Shown piece after piece: positions 11,936-21,773 of a stretch of 64,000 nucleotides of DNA. Origin of the DNA: Macrostomum hystrix (Eukaryota > Platyhelminthes > Macrostomidae); contig CATNEN010000007.1 of the NCBI GenBank assembly GCA_950097015.1, positions 7,906,001 through 7,970,000 of the forward strand, in the 5' to 3' direction. The notes beneath the pieces are model-generated. The model did not search any database. It worked only from the letters and a program-made list of their open reading frames with translations, and was not told where the DNA came from. The first letter of the stretch is position 1; each line of letters opens with the position of its first letter. A program made the translations under genes and the position numbers.

Positions 11936-14042
11936 TCAAGTCGCTGACGCCTTCAGTCTCGCCACTTTGATCTGCCGGCCATTGCTGGACTTCTCTGCGA
12001 CCAGCTCGCAGCCGATGGCCTTCAACAACCGGTGCAGCTTGTCCGAGGCCAGCCTGAACTCGGACATAAGGCCGGCGGTCTCGGTGACGAAGCCGTCCAG
12101 CTGAAGGCACAGGATGATCATGTGCATCAACTGCTTGTCCTTCATTATCTTCGGGAGGGCCCGCTGCTGCTGGCCGGAGCCGGCGGTCATCTGAGACAGA
12201 AACAATGGAAAAGTCTTTAGAAAACGGCTTACCTACTACTGACAGTAGGAATGAGGCGCATGAGTTAAAAGGAAAGTGTCAATCGAGGATAAATAACAGA
12301 AGGTCGGCAGGCTCGTGATTCGTGGAAAAAACAGAAATTTCGCCGATTTTAGGCAAAAATGTGTTTAGAAAAAAACGTTTTTAAATGCGAATTTCACACA
12401 TTCTGAACAATTTTAAACTAGGTGCAGTGTTAACACTTTAGTATGTCATATTTAGCTGAAGAGGCTGGCAAACAAAACAAAAAATTGGATGATTTGGCAT
12501 TGTTTCAGAGGGATATATGTCTATGGCCAAAACGTATTTACACACACAGCAGCCGCCTCGCTGTTTTCCACGAACCTAGAGTCTGGCATTACATAGAGTC
12601 TGGCGTCACCTAGAGTCTGGCGTCACCTAGAGTCTGGCTTCACCTAGAGTCTGGCGTCACCTAGAGTCTGGCTTCACCTAGAGTCTGGCGTCACCTAGAG
12701 TCTGGCGGCATCTAGAGTCTGGCGTCACCTAGAGTCTGGCGGCATCTAGAGTCTGGCGTCACCTAGAGTCTGGCGTCACCTAGAGTCTGGCGTCCTTCTG
12801 CTATAATAGTCCCTGGCATCAAAAAAGTAACATTTTAATTACCTGCAAAGTGTAATTAGCCAGCAGGTGGCTCCCAACTTCCTCCGGCAGGTCGGGCAGA
12901 GCGCCCTTCCTGTTCACCATTTTGAAGGTAAAGCCGTAGAACCGGCGCATGCAGGCCAGCATGGCCAGGCGCACGCAGTGGCTCAGCCGAGCTGCCGGCT
13001 CCGTTGGCGCCTGCGGCAGCCGCTGCAGCACCAGCGCGTCCGGGTAGGCCCCCTCCGAGCGCCAGGCGGCCCAGTCAGCCGGGCCGGAGGCGGCAAGGCG
13101 CTCCGCCTCGGGCAGCAGGGCGGCCCGCAGCTTGGCCGGGCAGACAGCCTCCGGGCCATAGACAGTGGCCGGCTGGCTGGCCGCTGGGTTGCGGGGTGGG
13201 AGCAGCGCAGCGGTCGGATCATTGCTAAAGTCGGCCGCACCGTTAGCTCCAGTGACCTCGCCGCTAGCACCGGTGGGCGCGGCTGCGTCCAGGCGCTTAT
13301 TCGCGGCGGCCACGGCGGCTTTGAGGTCGCGCGAGGTCACGCTGGCGTTCAGCCGCTTGGCCTCAGCGATGCGCCGCTTCTTGGCGGAGCTGCCGAACTC
13401 CTCGTACATCGCCGTCGCCGCCTGCTGAGCTGTGCGCTTTCGTCTGGTCGCGGCGGCCGCCTCGGCATCCGGTGCATCAAGGACACACTGCGGCAGGAAG
13501 CGTACGGCGTCGACAGAGGAGGAGACAATGGAGACGCGGCCGGAGCTGCTGTCCCGGCTTAGCAGTACGAGGCGAGTGGCACCGGCCAGGCGGGAGTCGT
13601 GGCGGCCCGTCCAGTGAAGGCCGCTGGCTGTGCGGCACGACTGGGAAAATAAAGAGTAGATATGTAGGCAAGGTAGACGGCGCGAGTTACTATTGTTTGA
13701 TTGACGAGTATATTAATAAACGCCTCATCATACAAATAGCACCGCTCTTACATAAGCTTTCTCCGTGTTTTCCGCATTTCGTTGCACAGAGATCTCCAAG
13801 TCTTTCTTGTCTTCGGCGCTGATTTGCGACGAGAAGTAGGCTGAAAAGTTGAGTAAATAAATGCTATATTTATAGTAGGTTAGAACTTATCTTTCCGTTG
13901 CATTAACAAAGTCATCCATGGACAAACATATCTGATCGAGCTACAGGCAATTCACGTAAAAAACAGGTAGTCAGTCTATATTTAAGGATAACTTACCAAC
14001 AGCGTATTTGGTATTTGACTTGGCTTGGTCAACCTTCACCAT
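11936..14042 (-). CDS. POLR1E: RNA polymerase I subunit A49 (POLR1E/RPA49)-like
   Basis: Four exons join in consistent phase: 14042-13997, 13840-13752, 13640-12843 and 12190-11936, giving 395 residues (human POLR1E is about 420). Residues 45-110 resemble the A49 dimerisation part. The stretch EEFGSSAKKRRIAEAKRLN matches the conserved A49 motif (FG..K.KR....R..N) that follows it. After an Ala-rich linker, LPEAERLAASGPADWAAW and the region to the C-terminus correspond to the tandem winged-helix domain, including the last helices in exon 4. A49 with A34.5 forms the TFIIF/TFIIE-like module of Pol I and aids initiation and elongation on rDNA. Intron 3 holds a 17-bp minisatellite. The assignment rests on motif order rather than on an alignment. 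Confidence 0.65.
12583..12795. repeat. 17-bp minisatellite in POLR1E intron 3
   Basis: About 12 copies of GAGTCTGGCGTCACCTA with variants GGCATCTA and TTCACCTA. It lies 50 bases inside the donor side of the intron. Confidence 0.9.
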
Positions 14043-14164
14043 GGTTTAAAATATGATTCAATCACGGCTGCTCAGTGCAGTCCGGAGCTGTGCCTGCGGG
14101 CTGGCTGAAATTAACGGCTTTAAATCATATCCATTTAATAGCGTATGAAAAAGCAGAGGCCCTT

Positions 14165-14255
14165 ACGGAAAGCCAGTCAGACAGCCAGAGAGACAGAGAG
14201 ACAGACGGACGCACAGGCAGACACCCAGGAAAAACAGACAGACAGACAGGCAGGC

Positions 14256-14322
<67 letters not shown>

Positions 14323-14331
14323 GAGACAGGC

Positions 14332-14374
<43 letters not shown>

Positions 14375-14529
14375 GAGACAGACGGACACACAGGCAGACA
14401 CCCAGGACAAACAGACAGGCAGACACCCAGGACAAACAGACAGACAGACAGGCAGACAGACAGACAGACAGGCAGACAGACAGGCAGACAGACAGACAGA
14501 CAGACAGACAGACAGGCAGACAGGCAGGC

Positions 14530-14568
<39 letters not shown>

Positions 14569-14885
14569 GAGACAGGCAGACAGACAGACAGACAGACAGA
14601 GAGACAGACAGACAGAGAGACAGACGGACACACAGGCAGACAGGCAGGACAAACAGTCAGACAGACAGACAGACAGAGAGACAGGCAGACAGACAGACAG
14701 ACAGACAGAGAGACAGACAGACAGAGAGACAGACGGACACACAGGCAGACACCCAGGACAAACAGTCAGACAGACAGACAGACAGAGAGACAGGCAGACA
14801 GACAGACAGACAGACAGACAGACAGGCAGACAGACAGACAGGCAGGCAGACAGACAGACAGACATACAGACAGACAAGCAGGCTT
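14165..14885. repeat. (CAGA)n tetranucleotide array with interspersed variant blocks
   Basis: About 700 bases of CAGA on the plus strand, with periodic GAGACAGG, GGACACACAGG and CACCCAGGACAAA interruptions that recur in the same order, showing higher-order duplication. It begins about 120 bases upstream of the POLR1E-like start codon. All frames are open on both strands because CAGA/TCTG lacks stops; no protein is implied. Confidence 0.95.
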
Positions 14886-14889
14886 ACAG

Positions 14890-15590
14890 AAAAGATGAGT
14901 AAAGCACAAATGTCTACAAAAGTCAGTGATAGCAAATAGTTCAAACTGAAATAACTAGGAGACAACAGGAGAGCACGGTTTAAGCATCAGCAAGAATCAT
15001 TATTGGTTGGCATTATATATTTTTTAGTTCAGGTTGGATATCAACACGAGAGTTTCAACTAAACCATCATATTAAATAACGAACTATGAGTGCAATAAAT
15101 ATGCAGAGAAATAATATATATAATTATATATATATAAGCAGATTCTCAGAAAAACAGCAAACTTCGGACGAATAGGTATAAAATTAATCAATCATGAGAA
15201 TTTACGATGAAAAAAGAAGTTAAACAAGGTAATGCTTCAAATCAGTAAGCGAAAACTCGCATTAGTAATGTTTGATCTGGAAGAAACTGGGATGCGGAAC
15301 GGCGAGAAATCAATAGGCCTTAACCGCTTTCAATCATTGTTAGTAGCTCCAGGAATATTTAACTGTTTGCAAACGTCCTAAGAACTACACTGCTTAAATA
15401 TGCAGAAACAAGTGACAAATCTCGAATAAGCAGCAGAGTACAATACAAGACCGCATTAATAATGATTCATTTCATATATGAATATTTTCTGTTATAAATA
15501 GAACAGCGCCGAATGTACTTTGGGTTACTGAAACTGGGATAAAAGAACAACTGTCCAGAAAAAGGCTGTCGAATTAAATTCAGCAACAAT
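14890..15590. other. AT-rich intergenic stretch
   Basis: I see no gene, RNA or ordered repeat other than a short (TA)n run near 15115-15136. Confidence 0.5.
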
Positions 15591-15593
15591 ACC

Positions 15594-16275
15594 CACCAAC
15601 CATCGCTGACACAGCGTCGGAATCGACACCCACCCCACCTCCGCTGACACTAGCGTCTGAATCGACACTCACCCCACCTCTGCTGACACTAGCGTCTGAA
15701 TTGACAACCACCCCACCTCCGCTGACACTAGCGTCTGAATCGACAGCCTTGCGGGGGGGTGGCTGGAGGGCGGGTGTACACCGCCGCGCGCTTTCTGGAC
15801 TTCCGTCAGCGCGATTGGATAAGTTTACACTCATCACCCGGCCCTCCCTGAGGACTGATTTCTTATCAGCCTTCCGCCCCGGCTTGGTCTGCTATGTGCG
15901 TGTGGGGCTGGGGTGGGGGACGCTGCTGCCTATTCTGGGTGCCTCCTGCCCTCCCCGGCTGGTCTGTGCTGCTGTGTGTGGTGCCTGCTCAGGGGAGGCG
16001 GCGCGATGGGCGCAAAAGCGCCTAGTTCGCCGGTCTGGGGGCGTGCCGCTCCGTCGCTTGTGCGACAAGTGCCCCGGGCCCCCCTGCAAAATAGATAGAT
16101 AGTAGATAGACACCCACCCCACCTCCGCTGACACTAGCGTCTGAATCGACACCCACCCCACCTCCGCTGACACTATCGTCTGAATCGACACCCACCCACC
16201 TCCGCTATAACTGGCGCCATAAACAACACCTACCCCATCCCCGCTGACAAAAGCATCTTAACAGACACCCACTAA
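15594..16275. repeat. 39-bp minisatellite split by an insertion
   Basis: Units of 39 bp containing CCACCTCCGCTGACACTAGC lie at 15594-15746 and 16106-16275. The middle (about 15747-16105) is unrelated GC-rich sequence ending in ATAGATAGATAG. The last units decay toward the ARP3 3' end. Confidence 0.85.
15747..16105 (+). mobile_element. Insertion with microsatellite tail, possibly a 5'-truncated LINE end
   Basis: About 360 GC-rich bases interrupt the 39-bp array and end in an (ATAG)n-type tail just before the array resumes with GACACCCACC. A 5'-truncated insert with a short tandem 3' tail is typical of some non-LTR retrotransposons. I see no reverse transcriptase and no clear target duplication beyond about 4 bases, so the class is a guess. 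Confidence 0.4.
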
Positions 16276-16350
16276 ACCTTCGCTAGCGCCTAGATTTCTG
16301 ATCAATAATTATTTAAGAATTTCTCACACGTGTGTAGTGTTCCTTAGATT

Positions 16351-16356
16351 TTTATT
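16351..16356 (-). terminator. ARP3 polyadenylation signal
   Basis: AATAAA on the minus strand, about 140 bases past the ARP3 stop codon, a normal spacing for a short 3' untranslated region. Confidence 0.5.
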
Positions 16357-16493
16357 CGGACATCAGGAGTACAGAAAAATAAACCGGCTGGATAAAAGTG
16401 AATTGTAACAGCCAGCGTAAAAAATAGACACAAGAGCCAGGCAAACAGTTTACAGCAACTAGCAGTCGCTGGTGATTCAGATCTCGCCATGGA

Positions 16494-17747
16494 TTAGGTC
16501 ATGGCGCCAAACACGGGGTTGTGACGGCAGATGCTGGCGCCGTACTCCATGTACTGCTCCTTGGTGTGCGACACGGAGTAGAACTCGTTGGTTGAGGCCA
16601 CCAAGGAGCCGCCGAACCAGACGGCGTAGCGCTGCTTGGCGTGCGAGAACACGTTCACCTCGATGGGCGTCGGCTTCTGGCCGCTGAACGCCTCCACAGC
16701 CTTCAGTCTACTGTCCGAGGCCCGCTTAATATCGCGCTGCAGCCGCTTGCCGAGGTCCTTAAACATGCTGGAGCCGCCACTGAGCACAATGTTCTTGTAG
16801 AGGCCGCGCCTGTTGTCAATGGGGCAGGCCTGCACCACATTGTCCACAGCCTCGGACAGTGGCGTCTGGAAGTCCGGGTTAGCGAACTCGGGGTGGAAGA
16901 AGATCTCAGGCGCCAGAAATCTCTCGTAGCCGACGTCCACAGTGAATGGCGTGTTGGTGACGGGATTGACTCCGGTGTACTGCTTGATCCACTTGCCACT
17001 CTCGACGTCGTACTTGTTGAACTCTTTTGCGATGTCCGGGCAGACATAGCAGAAGCGCTCCTTGATTGCCTTGGCGGTGTCCATGCTCATGTCCGGCGGG
17101 ATGCCGACCTCGCGGTCACGCAGCAGCTGCTGGATGAAGAACGTGATGTCGCGGCCGGCAATGGGAATGTGCTGAATGCAGCTGCCGATAACGTAGCCGT
17201 CGGCCACCGGGATGACGTGGGTGACGCCGTCGCCGGAGTCGATTACAACGCCGGTGAGGGTGCGATCGCCCTCTGGGCGGGTTGTCCAGCTGGCGGCCAG
17301 AGCCAGCACAGCCTGAACGGCGATGTACAGTCCGGGCACGTTGAATGTTTCAAACATAATCTCGGCTGTGTACTCGCGATTCTCCGGCGTGTTCAGCGGC
17401 GGCTCAGTCAGCAGGAAGTAATGATCTTCCGGCTCCGCACGCAGGTACTTGAAGATTACCTGCTCATAGAAGCGCTCCATGAGGTCCCAATCGTCGACCT
17501 GGCCATGCCGGATGGGCCACTTGGTGGCGTATGTGCTGGACATCGACAGCGCCTCGTCGCCGATCAAGAAGTTTAGATCGTCCAGGCCGGTGCCTAGGCG
17601 CCTAGCATCCTTGTTGCCAACCTTGGCGGCCTCCTTGATGCCGATGCAGCTGGGCATAATGAATTGCGGCTCGCTGTTGCCAGCGTAGCCCATCTTGGAG
17701 TAGCCAGTGCCATTGTCAATCACAACCGCTGGTAGTCTGCCCGCCAT
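16494..17747 (-). CDS. ACTR3: Actin-related protein 3 (ARP2/3 complex)
   Basis: A single uninterrupted frame of 417 residues, almost the length of human ARP3 (418) and near-collinear with it. The start is the Met of [20 protein letters not shown], as in other ARP3s; the frame is open 37 codons further up, but that part is not conserved. Actin-fold signatures are present: phosphate loops [10 protein letters not shown] and [11 protein letters not shown], the WPIRHG motif, [12 protein letters not shown], and the adenosine loop [12 protein letters not shown]; it ends [16 protein letters not shown]3 is one of two actin-like subunits that template the daughter filament in branched actin nucleation. 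The intron-less coding region is unusual for an animal ARP3. Just upstream, a TTCCACAG sequence before the ATG could be a 5' UTR or spliced-leader acceptor. Confidence 0.98.
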   Translation of the reverse strand: MAGRLPAVVIDNGTGYSKMGYAGNSEPQFIMPSCIGIKEAAKVGNKDARRLGTGLDDLNFLIGDEALSMSSTYATKWPIRHGQVDDWDLMERFYEQVIFKYLRAEPEDHYFLLTEPPLNTPENREYTAEIMFETFNVPGLYIAVQAVLALAASWTTRPEGDRTLTGVVIDSGDGVTHVIPVADGYVIGSCIQHIPIAGRDITFFIQQLLRDREVGIPPDMSMDTAKAIKERFCYVCPDIAKEFNKYDVESGKWIKQYTGVNPVTNTPFTVDVGYERFLAPEIFFHPEFANPDFQTPLSEAVDNVVQACPIDNRRGLYKNIVLSGGSSMFKDLGKRLQRDIKRASDSRLKAVEAFSGQKPTPIEVNVFSHAKQRYAVWFGGSLVASTNEFYSVSHTKEQYMEYGASICRHNPVFGAMT

Positions 17748-17871
17748 GCTGCCGTTGGCTTTTCTGTTACTGTGGAATTTTAGGCACAGGGCGAATAGTT
17801 TAGAGACATTGCGAAATGGCTGGCACAAAATCCTATTGTTAAAACTGGGGCAGCACAATCCGGATTATCTC

Positions 17872-18093
17872 AGCTCTCCCGTGTCATCTTTACGGTCTTA
17901 AATCTTTCTTATCTTATCTCTTCTGCCTCACATCCGCCTTTGCCTCATATCTCCGACTAATCTCTCCCGTGGCTCACATCTCCCCGTCTTTTCTCACTCC
18001 TATCTCATATCTCCCTGTCTCATCTCTGCCGTGTATCATCTATCCCATGTCTCATCTCTCCCGTGTCTCATCTCTCACTGTTTGCCGACCCTG
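17872..18093. mobile_element. Remnant of hAT-type MITE with 16-bp-like repeat
   Basis: The right end reads TTTGCCGACCCTG, close to the TIR of the element at 44565-45139. Inward lie several units of CTCATCTCTCCCGTGT, the reverse complement of the GAGAGATGAGACAGGG repeat carried by that element. The left TIR is not recognisable. It lies directly upstream of ARP3. Confidence 0.5.
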
Positions 18094-18795
18094 GACTTCA
18101 CTCTATAGAGATAAACTTAAGCTTGATTTACGGTGGTAGAGCGTGAGAGAAAGAGAAAGGTAGTTAGATACAGGAAAAGGGGTTGAAGATCCCCTGTCTT
18201 CAAGATAAAGGGCAGATGTTGGCACGAGTTTCTAGCATAGTAGATAGGACACTGATTTCATTAATAAAAAGAAGACTAGAAAGCAAACAAAATATAAACA
18301 GAAACTGTGCTATATTAGTAGTAATTTACATATAGAAGTATATAAAGTGCATCGCAAGAGCGCCTCGAACTATTTTACGATATATAGAAGTCTCGCCGAT
18401 GAATTTTTCTAAATGGTACACTCATACTCGGTTAAATCGGGGAAGCTATGCAAATTTAGGTTGTAAAAATGGAGACAGATATAAGGGAGGGGAGCTAGCG
18501 CGTGCTAGGTAAAAAAACAAAAACAGTGATTTTTTGCTAGTCAGCAACTTGATGCTCCGCGCTGGAGCTGAAATAAAAATGGGAGCGAAAAGCAACGAAA
18601 AAGGTATTTATAATAAAACGGGGGCGAGGGAAGAGGACAAAACAAAAGCTCGCCCCAGGGACAAGAGAAAGACCTGCGCTTCAACGAAGTAGAGAATAAT
18701 TAAAGATTTAGGGAATTTCCTCTAGTACTACAAATTTACACTTAAAATAAACAGAAAACGATTTTTAGGTTCGAATATACTAACGGTGCATTAGG
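18094..18795. other. Intergenic, nothing recognised
   Basis: Non-repetitive A-rich sequence with no supported gene. Confidence 0.5.
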
Positions 18796-18799
18796 GCTG

Positions 18800-19592
18800 G
18801 TGTCTTTTAGGGATGGTGTGTTTGGGGGTTCTGTGTTTGGGGTTGGTGTGTTTGGGGCTGGAGTGTTTGGGGTTGGTGTGTTTGGGGCTGGAGTGTTTGG
18901 GGTTGGTGTGTTTGGGGGTTCTGTGGTTGGGGTGTTTGGGGTTGGTGTGTTTGGGGCTGGAGTGTTTGGGGTTGGGGTGTTTGGGGGTTCTTTGGTTGGG
19001 GTTGGTGTGTTTGGGGGTTCTGTGGTTGGGGTTGGGGTGTTTGGGGTTGGTGTGTTTGGGGCTGGAGTGTTTGGGGCTGGTGTGTTTGGGGGTTCTTTGG
19101 TTGGGGTTGGTGTGTTTGGGGGTTCTTTGGTTGGGGTTGTGGTGTTTGGGGCTGGAGTGTTTGGGGTTGGTGTGTTTGGGGGTTCTTTGGTTGGGGTTGG
19201 TGTGTTTGGGGGTTCTGTGTTTGGGGTTGGTGTGTTTGGGGGTTCAGTGGTTGGGGTTGGTGTGTTTGGGGCTGGAGTGTTTGGGGTTGGGGTGTTTGGG
19301 GGTTCTGTGTTTAGGGTTGGTGTGTTTGGGGGTTCTGTGTTTGGGGTTGGTGTGTTTGGGGGTTCAGTGGTTGGGGTTGGTGTGTTTTGGGTTGGTGTGT
19401 TTGGGGTTGGTGTGTTTTGGGTTGGTGTGTTTGGGGGTTGGTGTGTTTGGGGTTGGTGTGTTTGGGGTTGGTGTGTTTTGGGTTGGTGTGTTTGGGGGTT
19501 GGTGTGTTTGGGGTTGGTGTGTTTGGGGTTGGTGTGTTTGGGGTTGGTGTGTTTGGGGTTGGAGTGTTTGGGGTTGGAGTGTTTGGTCGGTT
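18800..19592 (+). repeat. 15-bp G-rich minisatellite (quadruplex-prone)
   Basis: Units based on GTGTTTGGGGTTGGT with GGGGGTTCT and GGGGCTGGA variants, giving a GGGG or GGGGG run every 10-15 bases for almost 800 bases on the plus strand. Because 15 is a multiple of three, the frames encode perfect pentapeptides (VGVFG), but the strand purity and lack of a gene context point to a DNA repeat. Confidence 0.95.
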
Positions 19593-20464
19593 GGTGTATT
19601 TTGAGGCTGGGGGAACGCTTTTCAAATTACTTTTGATTGCTGTTAATTAGGGTGTCACAATTGACTACCTGTTTTTGTTGGTTACTAGCGCACTCCTAGT
19701 TTTCAGGGCTTCTTACTGTGTACGAAGGAACATGAGATGAAAATGAAATAAAAATGGTTTTCATTTGGACTCAAGGCCATGAGCAGTAAAACGCACAAAT
19801 TGCGAACGAAACAACTTCATGGGTGGCTTGGATCATAAGGGGCGTGCTGGCTAGCTACGGTACACACGGAAGAGTGCATTGGACCTAGAAGAGCTACAAG
19901 CCTTACACTCGGACTACCTGACTGTGGTTATAAAAGAAAAAAAATAAAAATAAAGCAATAAAATGTGATTTCATCGGTATGAAGCAGGATAAAGTACACG
20001 TTAATAACAAGAAGCATTAGGATGAGAATCGATCAAGAAACAAAATTGAGACAAGTGAAATATCTGTCGCTAAGTAGCTCAGCAGACAGCCGCTTTTGCT
20101 GACAAACCATTCTGCTACATCTATTAGTCTAACTTCTTAGAAGGCAAATATAAGTAGAGCATAGTAGCAGCAATTGAACACGATGCACTCTAATTACAAT
20201 ATCGAATGATCAGCGCTTCCTTTAAAGTTGTCGGGCTATTTGTCTAGCTCTCAGCGGGACACTAGCTAAATTAGTCACTAATTGGTAGCGAATCGCAATA
20301 CCAATACAGGCCGACTGATTCAACTCAAAAGCTCCATAATAGATTTATCAATACAAATGTGATTGCAGTAAAACGACAAAAAAGCTGACGGATATCACTT
20401 TTCGATGGGGGCTGAACAAAACAGGTGCGAGCCCCAATAGACCCGATAAAGTCTTGAACAGCTG
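19593..20464. other. Intergenic, nothing recognised
   Basis: Non-repetitive sequence; no frame with protein-like composition. Confidence 0.5.
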
Positions 20465-20990
20465 GGGGTGTTGAACACAGGTGAAAAACTCGGACAGGTG
20501 AAGAACTCGGACAGTTGGGGAACTCGGACAGGTGAGGAACTCGGACAGTTGGGGAACCCGGACAGTTGGGGAACCCGGACGGTTGAGGAACTCGAACAGG
20601 TGAGGAATTCGGACAGGTGAGGAATTCAGACAGGTGAGGAATTCGGACAGTTGGGAACCCGGACAGTTGGGGAACCCGGACGGTTGAGGAACTCGAACAG
20701 GTGAGGAATTCGGACAGGTGAGGAATTCGGACAGGTGAGGAATTCGGACAGTTGGGGAACCCGGACGGTTGAGGAACTCGAACAGGTGAGGAATTCGAAC
20801 AGGTGAGGAATTCGGACAGGTGAGGAACTCGAACAGGTGAGGAATTCGGACAGGTGAGGAATTCGGACAGGTGAGGAATTCGGACAGTTGGGGAACCCGG
20901 ACGGTTGAAGAACTCGAACAGGTGAGGAATTCGGACAGGTGAGGAATTCAGACAGGTGAGAAACTCGGACAGTTGGGGAACCGGACATTA
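20465..20990. repeat. 17-bp minisatellite
   Basis: About 30 units of GGAATTCGGACAGGTGA with GGAACCCGGACAGTTGG and AACTCGAACAGG variants arranged in a recurring higher-order pattern of roughly six to eight units. Confidence 0.9.
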
Positions 20991-21770
20991 GGCAAACACA
21001 ATTAGAAAAAAGTTTTTAGTAGGGTAATTATCAAACGAAAAGGGCGCAAATCACTCAATTTGCGTGCCGACGGCCCACCCGTCAGCTGCCAGAGAACCTG
21101 AGGAAGACGGCGATGGCCGCCGCGGATGCCATAAAAAAGTCTTGAAGCTCAGATAATTTATAAAACCTTTTTTACAGTCGCAGGCTATGACTACACCAGC
21201 TCTGCCAGCAATGCTCGCGTCTTCTAGAAGCGAATTACACCGCAGAGTGAAACGCTGAGACAATTATTAACAACAAAAGCAACAGCATAAGAAATAAAAA
21301 AAATTTTCACAAAGAAGACGATTAAGATGCTGAGAAACTCGCTATGAATGATGATGATGAAGGAGATGAAACGCCGCAAGCCGAGCAGTGAAAAAAGACG
21401 GAACATTTAAATAATATTCCAATAAATAATAATACGGGGTGCTTTCACAACCCCCCAATTCCATATTCTCCAATAGAGCTCAAAATTCACATCCCCCAAA
21501 ATGTCAAATTCCCGACTCTGGCAAGAGCAGCGCGACACTCACAATTTTGGGAGATGTTAAGTTTTGGGATATATTAAGTTTTAGGATAATGAAACTTGCA
21601 GGAAGTTAAGACAACCGGCTAGGAACAGAAAAATTGGGGGAAGTGAAAGGCCCCTATAAAATTACTAACTGGTCTTTCAGTTTCCGCAAGCTTCGATTTC
21701 ACTCTTTGTACTTTGGCGCTCAATAAACAGTCGCCAACCTTCAACAGCTCAACGTTTGACAGTTTGGGGT
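20991..21770. other. Intergenic downstream of SLMAP
   Basis: No gene supported. Part is probably the SLMAP 3' untranslated region. Confidence 0.4.
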
Positions 21771-21773
21771 CAG

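Noticed and set aside
14075-14939. Frames of DRQT or CLSV repeats
   Set aside because: Translation of (CAGA)n in several frames and both strands.
18800-19636. Gly/Val/Phe-rich 278-codon frame
   Set aside because: Overlapping plus-strand frames are all open over a G-rich 15-bp array.
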